Part shown: one piece after another, positions 52,976 to 61,477 of the stretch
Layout: each line of letters begins with the position of its first letter
How positions within the stretch are numbered: position 1 is the first letter of the stretch
Source of the DNA: Slackia heliotrinireducens DSM 20476
Lineage (GTDB): Bacteria > Actinomycetota > Coriobacteriia > Coriobacteriales > Eggerthellaceae
Direction of reading: 5' to 3'
NCBI RefSeq assembly: GCF_000023885.1
Contig: NC_013165.1
Span: 3,038,001-3,102,000, forward strand
Length of the DNA: 64,000 nt
Position numbers and translations under genes: made by a program
The notes under the pieces: generated by a model
Told to the model about the DNA's origin: nothing
Database searches by the model: none
Seen by the model: only the letters and a program-made list of their open reading frames with translations

Positions 52976-53005
52976 AAAAACCCCGCCACGGAATGTGACG
53001 GGGTT
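52976..53005 (-). terminator. Ribosomal protein cluster terminator
   Basis: On the minus strand ACCCCGTCAC and GTGGCGGGGT pair (one G-U), followed by TTTTATTG, about 30 nt after the rplI stop codon. Confidence 0.85.
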
Positions 53006-53034
53006 GGACATGCATTGCAACATGTAGCCAGAAG

Positions 53035-53580
53035 CTATTCGGCAGCTTCCTCGGCGGTCTCTTCGACAGCTTCCTCAGCGGCTTCCTCGGCGACATCGGC
53101 CTCAGCCTCGGCGGCCTGGGCGGCGGCACGCTCAGCGGCGTCGCCGACCAGCAGCTCCAGGTTGACCTTGACGTCACGATAGATGGACAGTTCCACCTCG
53201 TGCTTGCCAGCGGTCTTCAGGGGCTGACGCAGAACCAGACGCTTGCGGTCGATCTCGACGTCGGCCTCGGCCTTGACAGCGTCGGCGATCATGCCGGCGG
53301 TAACGGAACCGAACAGGACGCCTTCTTCGCCCACGCGAGCGGGAACGAAGATCTCCTTGCCCTCGAGGGCAGCCTTGAGCTCGTTAGCGTTGGCCAGACG
53401 AACTTCTTCGCGCTTGGCGATGTTCTTGCGGCGCTGCTCGAGCTGCTTGATGTTGCCCTTGGTGGCCAGGATGGCCATGCGCTGGGGGCCCAGGTAGTTG
53501 TTGAAGTAGCCGGGGGCAACCTCGACGATATCGCCTTCGCCGCCCTTGCCGGGGAGTTCAGTAAGCAAGATAACCTTCAT
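53035..53580 (-). CDS. rplI: 50S ribosomal protein L9
   Basis: A 181-residue L9. The N-terminal MKVILLTELPGKGGEGDIVEV and GYFNNYLGPQRMAILAT form the rRNA-binding domain, followed by the connecting helix and the C-terminal domain. It is about 30 residues longer than usual because of an Ala/Glu-rich acidic tail (from about 150 to the end). AGGAGG precedes the ATG. Last gene of the rpsF-ssb-rpsR-rplI cluster. Confidence 0.97.
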   Translation of the reverse strand: MKVILLTELPGKGGEGDIVEVAPGYFNNYLGPQRMAILATKGNIKQLEQRRKNIAKREEVRLANANELKAALEGKEIFVPARVGEEGVLFGSVTAGMIADAVKAEADVEIDRKRLVLRQPLKTAGKHEVELSIYRDVKVNLELLVGDAAERAAAQAAEAEADVAEEAAEEAVEETAEEAAE

Positions 53581-53591
53581 GAGGCACCTCC

Positions 53592-53852
53592 TTAGCGGTT
53601 ACGACGGTCGCCGCGGCCGCTCACTGCAGGAACCGTGTAGGGCATGAGGCCCATCTCACGAGCGTTCTTGATGGCGTTGGCGACGTCACGCTGGTGCTGG
53701 ACGCAAGCGCCAGTCACGCGGCGGGGCTTGATTTTGCCACGATCGGTCATGTATTTGCGCAGCAGAGCCGTGTCTTTGTAGTCGACGTACTCGGTGTCGT
53801 CCTTGCAGAACTGACAGTACTTACGGCGAGGCTGCTTGGAGTATTCAGCCAT
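53592..53852 (-). CDS. rpsR: 30S ribosomal protein S18
   Basis: An 86-residue S18. [16 protein letters not shown] near the start and [33 protein letters not shown] are diagnostic. The CxxC plus the later Cys make this the zinc-ribbon-like (C+) form. It sits between ssb and rplI on the same strand. Confidence 0.97.
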   Translation of the reverse strand: MAEYSKQPRRKYCQFCKDDTEYVDYKDTALLRKYMTDRGKIKPRRVTGACVQHQRDVANAIKNAREMGLMPYTVPAVSGRGDRRNR

Positions 53853-53900
53853 AATTTCCTCTTTCAGAATCCAAATAAAGCGTTGCTGGTAAAGATTGCC

Positions 53901-54353
53901 CTAGAAGGGGATGTCTTCGTCGTAGACGGAGGTATCCACCATCGGGGCCTGCGGTGCGGAAGAGCCATACGACTGGCCGTAGGAAGGTGCGGACTGCACG
54001 CGCGGAGCCTGCGGAGCGGAGCCGTCGCGGGAGCTCATGAACTCGATCTCATCAACGATGACTTCGATCTTGTTGCGCTTCTGGCCATCACGCTCCCACT
54101 GGGACCAGCGGAGCTTGCCTTCGATGGCGACCTTGGAGCCCTTGGTCAAAAAGTTCGAGACGCTTTGGGCACGGGCACCGAACATCGTGCAATCGATAAA
54201 GTTGGCGTAGTCCTCCCATGCGCCAGTCTGCTGGTTCTTGCGGCGATCGTTCACCGCAACGCCGAAGCTGAGAATGGGGAACCCGCTCGCTGTAATGCGC
54301 AGTTCGGGGTCACGAGTCAAATTGCCTGTGATGAGAACTTTGTTGATGCTCAT
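53901..54353 (-). CDS. ssb: Single-stranded DNA-binding protein
   Basis: A 150-residue SSB. The OB-fold opens with INKVLITGNLTRDPELR; a short Ser/Pro/Gln-rich linker (about 110-140) follows, and the protein ends in DEDIPF, the acidic tip that recruits partner proteins. It is clustered with rpsF and rpsR in the usual order. Confidence 0.97.
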   Translation of the reverse strand: MSINKVLITGNLTRDPELRITASGFPILSFGVAVNDRRKNQQTGAWEDYANFIDCTMFGARAQSVSNFLTKGSKVAIEGKLRWSQWERDGQKRNKIEVIVDEIEFMSSRDGSAPQAPRVQSAPSYGQSYGSSAPQAPMVDTSVYDEDIPF

Positions 54354-54411
54354 TGATCTTCCTCTTCCTTAAGTCTTGTGGGCGAAATCCGCCCGCTCCG
54401 AAAAAATCGGA

Positions 54412-54705
54412 TTACTCGCGGTCGTCACGACGGACGATCTTGTGGCGCACGATAGCGTCGGTAATGCGCAGGACGCGATCGAGCTCAGCGACGCTAGCAG
54501 GATCCATGTGGAAATCGATGAGCGTGTAGTCACCCTCGGTCAGACCGGCAATCTCGTAAGCGAGCTTGCGGCGACCCCAGTTCTCGACGTTGTCAACCTG
54601 GCCGTTGTTGGCGGCGATGGTGGTTTCGACGCGCTTCATAGCAGCGAGACGAGTTTCGTCGTCGAGCGTGGGAGCGACAAAGAACAGCATTTCATAAGCC
54701 TTCAT
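54412..54705 (-). CDS. rpsF: 30S ribosomal protein S6
   Basis: A 97-residue S6: MKAYEMLFFVAPTLDDE opening, NWGRRKLAYEIAGLTEGDYTLIDFHMDP core, and RITDAIVRHKIVRRDD ending. The start is the ATG with AGGAGG upstream; a 13-codon extension is unsupported. It is first in the ribosomal/ssb cluster. Confidence 0.97.
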   Translation of the reverse strand: MKAYEMLFFVAPTLDDETRLAAMKRVETTIAANNGQVDNVENWGRRKLAYEIAGLTEGDYTLIDFHMDPASVAELDRVLRITDAIVRHKIVRRDDRE

Positions 54706-55097
54706 AGTTTCACCTCCTCTGGACTGTACGGTCCCGGGGCGCATGAAGGCTTCTGCCCGGGACAGGAAACCTGGTTATAGTACCAGCCAATCCTCATCTG
54801 CGCAAACCCCGATTGTCCACATGTGCAAACCTTTCACATCTGCTCCATGAGTCTACGATTCGAACCTTGCCGAATCGTATGTAAACTTTGCATCGAAGCA
54901 CGATGCGAGCCTGAAATGGATTCGAACGTTTTCCGAAAAAACCTTGCCGAAATCTAAGTTTTGCCTTAGCCCCTGCCGCCTGACCTCGTATGCGTCTTTC
55001 GTATGACAATCGGCAAGTCAGGATTTTTCAATCTGATCGCTCCCGTATACTTTCCGCAGTAATTACCCCGCACGTTGCGGAACAGATTGGAGACACC

Positions 55098-55586
55098 ATG
55101 GCAGACTTCGAAGTCGACGCGCAATATAGCAAGGATCCCGAGATCGACGAGACGCTCAACGCCCTTATCGAAATGGCCTTCGGCCTGGCCCAGGAAGACC
55201 TGGAAAAGGGCGAGGTCCTGAGCCCGTTCACCCTGACCCTGTTCGGCGAGAACGTTTCCCAGGACTTCTTCACCGGCGAAACCCCCGACGAGTTCCGCGT
55301 GGCTGCAGAACTGCACGTGGTGCGCCAGGCCAACATCGCCGACGGGTATGCGTTCTGCTACGACGGCTATCTGGAAACCAACCAGGGCGTCATGGACGCC
55401 ATCATCGTCGAAGCCGCCATGAAGGATGACCTGGCCGGCGTCGTGTACGGCCTGCTGTACGAAGAGCATGACGACAAGCTGGTCTTCGAGGAGAAGCCGC
55501 GTTTCATCGATGTCATTTCCAGCTTCCTGGCCGAGATCGAGCCCGAAGAAGACGAAGCGGAAGACGACGAGACCGACGAGGACTAA
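55098..55586 (+). CDS. Acidic hypothetical protein
   Basis: A 162-residue soluble, strongly acidic protein with no recognised family. It has repeated Glu/Asp stretches and an acidic tail (EPEEDEAEDDETDED). A compact alpha/beta domain (about 1-145) is suggested by alternating hydrophobic stretches. TTGGAG precedes the ATG; a 36-codon upstream extension runs through the promoter region (TATACT near 55046) and is unlikely. Divergent from rpsF, single gene with its own terminator. Confidence 0.7.
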   Translation: MADFEVDAQYSKDPEIDETLNALIEMAFGLAQEDLEKGEVLSPFTLTLFGENVSQDFFTGETPDEFRVAAELHVVRQANIADGYAFCYDGYLETNQGVMDAIIVEAAMKDDLAGVVYGLLYEEHDDKLVFEEKPRFIDVISSFLAEIEPEEDEAEDDETDED

Positions 55587-55612
55587 GCGTCGGATTCCTT
55601 ACCTATATATAA

Positions 55613-55646
55613 GAAGGACGGCGAAACGAACCTCGCCGTCCTTTTT
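55613..55646. terminator. Terminator after the acidic protein gene
   Basis: AAGGACGGCGA and TCGCCGTCCTT form an 11-bp stem, followed by TTTTGTTTTG on the plus strand; it may also serve the converging 55669 gene. Confidence 0.9.
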
Positions 55647-55668
55647 TGTTTTGCAGGCAGCCTGACGC

Positions 55669-56235
55669 CTAGCGCTTCTCCAACTTGAACAGCTTCGCCG
55701 TAAGATATGCGACCGCAACGGACACCACGATGCCGATCACGATGACCAGCGGCAACGACCATGCGGGGCTTGCCGCCATAAGTCCGTCGGCATATCCGGC
55801 CGGCATTTCCTCGATGGCGCATTCGTAGGTGTATGCCCGGTTGAACCAGATTTGGCCGTAGTATCCGAACGTCGAGAACGTCATGACGGCCGTGGCGATC
55901 ACGTCTCCCAGCCAGTCGTATTTCCTGACGGCGCGGACCGCTTCCGCCAGCAAGCCGATCACCACAAGAGGCACCACGTGCCACATGACGGCATCGCCGA
56001 TGGCCACCAGCAGCAGGATCATGGCCAAAGCAAGGCAGGCTGCGACGCCCGGCGCCTGCACGTTGCGAAACGCCCAGATCGCAATACCCGAAAGCAGGAT
56101 GCCTGCCGTGATCTGGTATCCCACGAAGAAAATCGGGTGGACGGCGCCCGTGAAGCACACGACCGCGCTCAAAGCGGCATACAGCACCGCGCACAGGAGC
56201 ACCCGCAACGCGCTTTTGGAATTCCACGTGTTCAT
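55669..56235 (-). CDS. Small multi-pass membrane protein
   Basis: A 188-residue protein with about six hydrophobic helices covering nearly the whole length and a basic C-terminus (KLFKLEKR). No family was recognised; the topology suggests a small transporter component or channel. AAAGGAGAG precedes the ATG. The TetR gene lies 100 bp upstream on the same strand, and both upstream regions carry GTTAA/TTAAC dyads, so it is the likely regulated target. Confidence 0.65.
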   Translation of the reverse strand: MNTWNSKSALRVLLCAVLYAALSAVVCFTGAVHPIFFVGYQITAGILLSGIAIWAFRNVQAPGVAACLALAMILLLVAIGDAVMWHVVPLVVIGLLAEAVRAVRKYDWLGDVIATAVMTFSTFGYYGQIWFNRAYTYECAIEEMPAGYADGLMAASPAWSLPLVIVIGIVVSVAVAYLTAKLFKLEKR

Positions 56236-56252
56236 GTTCTTTCTCTCCTTTG

Positions 56253-56279
56253 AGTTAATGGTTTCGGCTAGCGTTAACT
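56253..56279 (-). promoter_or_regulatory. Possible TetR operator at the membrane gene
   Basis: AGTTAA and TTAACT face each other across 15 bp, 18-44 bp upstream of the start. The phrase AGTTAATGGT is shared with the site upstream of the TetR gene (56983-56997). Confidence 0.45.
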
Positions 56280-56294
56280 AACCCCTAATACGAA

Positions 56295-56321
56295 GAAAGT
56301 CCCGATTGCTCGGGATCTTTC
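56295..56321 (-). terminator. TetR gene terminator
   Basis: GAAAG-T-CCCGA and TCGGG-AT-CTTTC form a bulged stem about 15 nt after the TetR stop codon. Confidence 0.5.
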
Positions 56322-56334
56322 TTTGGTGCCGCTT

Positions 56335-56940
56335 TTATGTCTCCAGTTCGAAAAGCCGTCTCCACCCGGGATACAGCAGGTCACTCACGAACCGCGCATG
56401 ACGCATCGCCTCGTCTTTCGTCATGTCGTGACGAACCGCTTCAAACAGCAGGTGGACATAGGCCGTCGACAACATGTGCCACTGCATGTCCGATACTCCC
56501 TTGGTCCGCTTACCCGCGCGACGCAGGGCCTCGACGTATGCCCTGTTCCCTTCGGCTTCCATTTGGATCAAGTCCTCCTCGAAGGATTCGAACGGAGAAC
56601 CCTTCGAGCAGCAAATCAGGAGCTTCATGCCCTCGTAGTGCTCGTATATGAAATCCACCCAGGCGCTTGCCCAGTCGAAGTCGAACGGGTTGTACTCCGC
56701 ATCGATTTCCATATCCGCCTTGCCGCTGTCGGCAAGCTTGCGGAAGGCGTCCAACGTGTCCTGCACAAGATGCGCGAACATGTCCTCTTTGTTTGCAAAG
56801 TGGCGGTACAGACCCGCCGTCGTGATGCCCACACGCGCAGAAACCCTGTTCAGGGAGGCTTTTTCGTAACCATGGGCAAGAAATTCCTCCCGCATGCACC
56901 GCACGATCCGCACATGCGTTTCCGTCTTGTCCTTAGGCAC
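56335..56940 (-). CDS. TetR-family regulator
   Basis: A 201-residue regulator. The helix-turn-helix lies at about 5-52 (VRIVRCMREEFLAHGYEKAS, then LNRVSARVGITTAGLYRHFANKEDMFAHL), followed by a variable C-terminal domain with VDFIYEHYEGMKLLICCS. A GTG start at 56940 with AAGGGTGG upstream is preferred over the ATG at 56958, which has no ribosome site. A GTTAACACCATTAAC dyad upstream fits autoregulation, and a related dyad precedes the downstream membrane gene. Confidence 0.8.
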   Translation of the reverse strand: MPKDKTETHVRIVRCMREEFLAHGYEKASLNRVSARVGITTAGLYRHFANKEDMFAHLVQDTLDAFRKLADSGKADMEIDAEYNPFDFDWASAWVDFIYEHYEGMKLLICCSKGSPFESFEEDLIQMEAEGNRAYVEALRRAGKRTKGVSDMQWHMLSTAYVHLLFEAVRHDMTKDEAMRHARFVSDLLYPGWRRLFELET

Positions 56941-56982
56941 GTCTTCACCACCCTTCATAGTTTGCTTAGGCTTACTTCTTTT

Positions 56983-56997
56983 GTTAACACCATTAAC
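56983..56997 (-). promoter_or_regulatory. Possible TetR operator
   Basis: GTTAACACCATTAAC has perfect 5-bp arms GTTAA/TTAAC and lies about 45 bp upstream of the GTG start. Confidence 0.45.
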
Positions 56998-57171
56998 TTA
57001 TGAAGTCAAGGCTGCATCGCATTGGCGTCCGTCTCATGACGGCGGAACTGGGGCATCTGTCTTCACGAAGCCAAACCCACGATGTGTCGGAATCTGCTTC
57101 CAGAAGGTGGGGCTGGGGCATCCGCCCACCAAGCGAAAATGAAATCGACTACAGTTGCAAGCCGAAATGGC

Positions 57172-57402
57172 CATTCCGACTACACATGCCGCCCCCGAAA
57201 ACCAAACCGAATACAGATAGAGAGGCCAAAACCGAGTCCAAAGGTGGCATAAACAGCGTAAATCGCCCGAAATCCACCTTGGCGGGCTGTATTTGAGGTT
57301 AATCCGACCCCGATAGACCTTGGTAACTGTACGCGGGTTGGTTTTCGAGGTTGGCATCTGTATTCGAGATGGCTTTTCGAGCGCCTAAGTGTAGTCGGAA
57401 TG
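57172..57402. repeat. Long imperfect inverted repeat
   Basis: About 47-bp arms align without gaps: CATTCCGACTACAC (57172-57185) pairs exactly with its complement at 57389-57402, and CGAATACAGAT recurs exactly 22 bp inward in both arms. Weaker similarity extends outward. The region 57001-57522 otherwise shows no gene, so this looks like a degenerate MITE-like or structured element, unrelated to the 8252/43313 family. Confidence 0.55.
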
Positions 57403-57522
57403 AGTTGGCCGGGTTGGCAATCGGCGCTCGATCTGGGTTGCAGGGGCCGATCCGTCGCTTCGACCGGGCTCAATCCAAGCGGAAGAGTGCCGAACGACCA
57501 ACTTGCCGAATGGCAGCCCCAA

Positions 57523-57549
57523 CAAAAAAGCCGCTCTTGCGAACGGCTT
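57523..57549 (-). terminator. tRNA-Ser(CGA) terminator
   Basis: On the minus strand AGCCG and CGGCT pair with flanking A-T pairs and are followed by six T, about 10 nt after the tRNA. Confidence 0.75.
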
Positions 57550-57558
57550 TCAAAATTC

Positions 57559-57651
57559 TGGCGGAGGAGGAGGGATTCGAACCCTCGTAGCCGGGGATAC
57601 CGGCTAAACGGTTTTCGAGACCGCCGCATTCAACCACTCTGCCACCCCTCC
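57559..57651 (-). tRNA. tRNA-Ser (anticodon CGA)
   Basis: A 93-nt class II tRNA. Acceptor GGAGGGG/CTCCTCC, anticodon loop CTCGAAA between GCGGT and ACCGT, long variable arm with GCCGG/CCGGC, T-arm GAGGG-TTCGAAT-CCCTC, encoded CCA. Confidence 0.97.
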
Positions 57652-57880
57652 GTTGGGTGTGCGCGTCATTGTTTCAGGTTGACGACGTGCATTAGGGAAT
57701 GATACCAGTTTTACGCCGCATTCACAACGAATCCCGAACTCATGGGAAAAAATGCCGATATCGGCAACGCGCCACACTCCGAAGAACCACCATGCGGTAA
57801 CGCCTTGCCAGGTCTTTTCGCATGTCGCGTGATTTGGATGTAAGCTGTTGTCAGTGCAAAAGCCTGAGAAAGGGGCCGTC

Positions 57881-58474
57881 GTGGATGCTTCGCAAATCGC
57901 CCAAATCGCCCTCGCCTTGGCGCTGGGCGTCTCCCTCAGCGCTTCCTGCGGATTTCGCGTGTTCATCCCGCCGCTGATCCTGAGCGGCGCCTCTATGGCG
58001 GGTTTTGTGGACTTGAGCTCGGATTTCGCATGGATGTCCACCTGGCAGGCAACCTTGGGGTTCGCCACGGCAGCGGTTGCCGAGGTCGCAGCTTACTACA
58101 TTCCGGCCGTCGACAACCTGCTGGACACGATTGCCGGCCCCGCCTCGGCCGTTGCGGGAGCCGTCATGACCGCCGCCCTCATCGGCGGCGACGTGGACCC
58201 CGCCCTGAGGTGGGCCTTGGCCGCCATCGCCGGCGGCGGCACCGCGTTTGCGACCACGTCGAGCACTGCGCCAATCAGGGCCGCGTCCACCACCGCAACG
58301 GCGGGCTTGGGAAACGGGCTGTTCTCCACCCTCGAAGCGGTTGTCGCAACACTGCTGAGCATCGTGGCCATCGCCTTGCCCGTGCTGGGATTTGTTCTGG
58401 CCGTCGTCATCGTGGTAACCGTCGCGCAGTCAATCGGTCGCATCCGGTCCAAGCGTAGCGAAACCACCGCATAA
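57881..58474 (+). CDS. DUF4126-like membrane protein
   Basis: A 197-residue protein with about five or six hydrophobic helices. The opening ALALGVSLSASCGFRVFIPPL and the APIRAASTTATAGLGN motif resemble DUF4126-type proteins of unknown function. The start is set at GTG with AAAGGGG upstream; longer TTG/GTG frames lack a ribosome site. Single gene, followed by a strong terminator. Confidence 0.72.
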   Translation: MDASQIAQIALALALGVSLSASCGFRVFIPPLILSGASMAGFVDLSSDFAWMSTWQATLGFATAAVAEVAAYYIPAVDNLLDTIAGPASAVAGAVMTAALIGGDVDPALRWALAAIAGGGTAFATTSSTAPIRAASTTATAGLGNGLFSTLEAVVATLLSIVAIALPVLGFVLAVVIVVTVAQSIGRIRSKRSETTA

Positions 58475-58476
58475 GA

Positions 58477-58510
58477 AAAGGAGGCCCGCTTGGGCCTCCT
58501 TTCATTTTTC
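58477..58510 (+). terminator. Terminator after the DUF4126-like gene
   Basis: AAAGGAGGCCC and GGGCCTCCTTT form an 11-bp stem, followed by CATTTTTC. Confidence 0.9.
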
Positions 58511-58525
58511 GTGAGTCTTGAAGAT

Positions 58526-60532
58526 TTACGCCTCGGGGTCGGCGGCTTCGACGTCCACATCGACCGGCTGGGTTTCCAAGATGCGCTTGGCTATGACCGG
58601 CGATCCGTTCTCCAGGGCCGTCACCTGCACGCCGTTGTCGGCAGACTCGATGTAGCACCCTTCGCCCAGGTACATGGCCACATGCACCACCGTGCCTCCG
58701 CTGTTGACGAAGAACAGCAGGTCGCCCGCGTGCAGGTCGGCAAAGTCGACATCCTGCCCCACCTGAACCTGGGAGGCCGACTCGCGCGGCAGCGTGGTGC
58801 CCAGGGCGTCCTGGTAGCTGCGCCACACCAGACCGGAGCAGTCGAAGGCGTCCGGACCGGCGGCACCCAGCAGATAGGGCGTGCCAAGATGGGTAGTGGC
58901 TTCGACGGTCAGGTCGACCAGGTCGCGGCTCTCCTCAACGGCGGTCACGTTGCGGGCGCCGTCGATGGTCACTCGCATGGGACCGTAATGATTTTCGGCA
59001 GCCAGGGCAGAAAGCGCCGCGCTCAGCATGTCCGCCTCGGTCGCGTCGCTTGCGATGGCGGCTTCGCCCGATTCGACATCGGCCACGTTCAAATCGGCCA
59101 CAGAAGCGGGCACGTTGACTTCTCCGCTCAGAACCGCCTGAGCAACCGGGTAGTTCGAAAGCGTTCCGGCAAGCCAGTCAGCCGTGATGGTTGCAGGCAG
59201 CGAGCCTTCGTCGATGGCAAGAACGTCGCACAGTTCCTTATCGGAAACCCCGACCCAGTACTCTTCGGACAGCTCGTAATCAAGCGGCTCGTCGAAGCGG
59301 GTCAGGTCGTACGTCAGAATAAGGTCTTGCAGGTTCTCGGAATACGAGGTGCTGGTTGCGTAACGACCCTCGAGGTAGTTGCAGACGGCCGCCGGCGAAC
59401 CCGCCACGGACTTGCGCGCGCCCGCGTAATAGGAGGACGTCAGCAGGTCCACGTAGTCGAGCAGCGAGGCCCGGTAGGAAGGATAGCTCCTGAACTGGGC
59501 GTTGATCGTGTAGTACGAACCCGTGCCGTCGTCTTCCGAGGTCAGCATGGTGACGCCTTCGCCATCGTAGGCGCCCTTCACGCCGAACAGGTTGAAGTAG
59601 GGCGGCTGCGAAAGCCCCGAGTTGCCGGAACCGGACTCGAGGATGGCCTGGGCGATCATGACCGATGCGTACAGGTCGTTTTCGGCAGCATACTTACGCG
59701 AGGCCTCGCCAATCACGGCGATAAACTTCTCGGTGGTCAGGCTCACGCCATAGGCGCGCGGGGTATAGGAGGTGTCGCCGTTGTAGGACCAGTTGGGAAC
59801 GATGACCTCGGCTTCAGCTTCGGCTGCGGTTTCGGTAGGAGCGGCCTCGACGACAGGCTCCTGTTCCTCAACGACAGGCTCTTCGACGGCCGGCTTGTCT
59901 TCGTCAGTTGTTTTGTCATCGGTACTCGGCTGGTCGGGTTCGGGCTCCGTAATGTCCGCGGGGGTTTGCAGAGCCGCAATCTGGGCAGCCAGATCGGCAT
60001 CGATGGTTGCAAGCACCGCGACGTCGATACGCGCCAGCTCCTCGACGGAGAGCTGTTCGCCGTTCAGGTAGCGGGTGAGCTCGTCCAAACCGGCCATTCC
60101 CGCTGCGCGGGCGGCCTCGAGAATAGCCGCGACGTCGCGCTCGACCGCAGGCGTCTCGACAACGTCGTCAGCAGCTTCGCTTTCGCCATCTTCGGCAGCA
60201 GGGGTGGTTTCGCCATCGGATTCCACGGGCTCTTCGGCGGTAACTTCGTCTTCCGCGGATGCCTCCTCAGGCGTTTCGACCACGGCAGGCTGATTTTCCG
60301 CAGGTACGGCCCCTTCCACGATCACGGGAGTTTCGGCGGTATTGGTTTCTTCGGCAGCCACGGGCTCGGTCGCGGCACCTTCGGCCCCTTCCGACTCCTC
60401 GGCAAACGCGCCGAGGGGCGATGTCATGCCGAAAGGTAAGACCAGCGTAAGGGCCAACGTCAACGATATCGACAGCGCACTTCGCGCCACGCGTACGGAA
60501 GTATTCTTTGCGGTAGCATTTGCTCCGTTCAT
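58526..60532 (-). CDS. Secreted glucosaminidase / NlpC-P60 cell-wall hydrolase
   Basis: A 668-residue exported protein. The signal peptide is about 1-45 (SLTLALTLVLPFGMTSPLGAFA). A long acidic low-complexity region (about 46-240, rich in Glu, Ala, Pro, Thr) is followed by a glucosaminidase domain (about 260-420: SVMIAQAILESGSGNSGLS with the catalytic Glu, and YFNLFGVKG). The C-terminal NlpC/P60 domain (about 545-650) has the Cys nucleophile in AFDCSGLVWRSY and the His in GTVVHVAMYLG. It should cleave both glycan and peptide parts of peptidoglycan. GAGGTG precedes the ATG. Confidence 0.9.
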   Translation of the reverse strand: MNGANATAKNTSVRVARSALSISLTLALTLVLPFGMTSPLGAFAEESEGAEGAATEPVAAEETNTAETPVIVEGAVPAENQPAVVETPEEASAEDEVTAEEPVESDGETTPAAEDGESEAADDVVETPAVERDVAAILEAARAAGMAGLDELTRYLNGEQLSVEELARIDVAVLATIDADLAAQIAALQTPADITEPEPDQPSTDDKTTDEDKPAVEEPVVEEQEPVVEAAPTETAAEAEAEVIVPNWSYNGDTSYTPRAYGVSLTTEKFIAVIGEASRKYAAENDLYASVMIAQAILESGSGNSGLSQPPYFNLFGVKGAYDGEGVTMLTSEDDGTGSYYTINAQFRSYPSYRASLLDYVDLLTSSYYAGARKSVAGSPAAVCNYLEGRYATSTSYSENLQDLILTYDLTRFDEPLDYELSEEYWVGVSDKELCDVLAIDEGSLPATITADWLAGTLSNYPVAQAVLSGEVNVPASVADLNVADVESGEAAIASDATEADMLSAALSALAAENHYGPMRVTIDGARNVTAVEESRDLVDLTVEATTHLGTPYLLGAAGPDAFDCSGLVWRSYQDALGTTLPRESASQVQVGQDVDFADLHAGDLLFFVNSGGTVVHVAMYLGEGCYIESADNGVQVTALENGSPVIAKRILETQPVDVDVEAADPEA

Positions 60533-61039
60533 AGAGACACCTCGAAACATATCTATTGCATATGCCGCGGGCGTGTGGTGTGTGTGCGTCGTTTACCCAT
60601 GTGCAGCCATGTCCAAGAGCTATTATCTGCCCGGCTGCAACATGCTCATATCAGAATGGCCCGTTTTTGCCGAACTGCGGATTTAACCCCCCGCTCTTGG
60701 AGAAATATAGTTCAATATTATCACCAGAGCAGCATATGTCAAAGCACATTTTTTTCGTGAACAGCCCCTCCAAGCAATACCTTGCGAGCCTGTTCAACGG
60801 TGGGAAACACCTGGGCGAAACGCCCTCGGGCAGACGCCGCAGGTTATTGCCCAAGACGTACTGATGGATTCCGTTTGCGGGCGGGGGCGGCCCCACCCAT
60901 CCGCCTCCTCAGTCTGCACCTTTTCCCGAAAACGGCCTTTCGCGCCAAGAAAAACGAGGTTTTTACCGAGAGGAGCAGGCGGCGGGCTTGATTCGGCAGG
61001 AAGAAAGCTCAATTCGCGGCACCTCGGCCACGTGAATAC
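60533..61039. other. Gap with no recognised gene
   Basis: About 500 bp between the cell-wall hydrolase start and the tRNA-Ser terminator. It contains the hydrolase promoter region and GC-rich dyads around 60880-60910, but no supported gene or clear repeat. Confidence 0.6.
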
Positions 61040-61070
61040 AAAAAAAGCAGGCCCCTTTCGGGACCTGCTT
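61040..61070 (-). terminator. tRNA-Ser(GGA) terminator
   Basis: On the minus strand AAGCAGGTCCC-GAAA-GGGGCCTGCTT, followed by five T; it starts 9 nt after the tRNA. Confidence 0.9.
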
Positions 61071-61078
61071 AGATTTCC

Positions 61079-61170
61079 TGGCGGAGAGATGGGGATTCGA
61101 ACCCCAGATACCCTTTCGGGGTATACACGATTTCCAATCGTGCTCCTTCGGCCAGCTCGGACATCTCTCC
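61079..61170 (-). tRNA. tRNA-Ser (anticodon GGA)
   Basis: A 92-nt class II tRNA. Acceptor GGAGAGA/TCTCTCC, anticodon loop TTGGAAA between CACGA and TCGTG, long variable arm (TACCCC/GGGTA), T-arm TGGGG-TTCGAAT-CCCCA, encoded CCA. Confidence 0.97.
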
Positions 61171-61426
61171 ATTTGGTCGTTTTGCTACTTCAGCAGCAGC
61201 AAAACGGAAGTATAGCAAAAATTAACGCTTTGTGCGCGAGGTTTTGCTTCTTCCCCATTGCATCACAATTCCTGCGCGTATGCTCGCCGTGCCGGCGGAT
61301 GCCGAGGTCGCCAAGCCTGCACGATGCGGATGCCCGTTCAGAACGGCTGCGCTTCGGCATGCGGTTGGCTCCAAATTACTATCAGGAGCGGCAAAAACCC
61401 TCCGCACGCCTGACCGAGCGCGCAAA

Positions 61427-61454
61427 AAGGCGCCGCCCATTGGGACGGCGCCTT
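61427..61454 (-). terminator. Terminator of the foldase gene
   Basis: AAGGCGCCGTCC and GGGCGGCGCCTT form a 12-bp stem (one G-U) on the minus strand, followed by TTTGCGC. Confidence 0.85.
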
Positions 61455-61477
61455 ACAAAAGCTTTGTCGGATGGCTG

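Noticed and set aside
52624-52989. A 121-codon minus-strand open frame between dnaB and rplI
   Set aside because: Overlaps the DnaA-box cluster and the rplI terminator, and has no ribosome site or recognisable domain.
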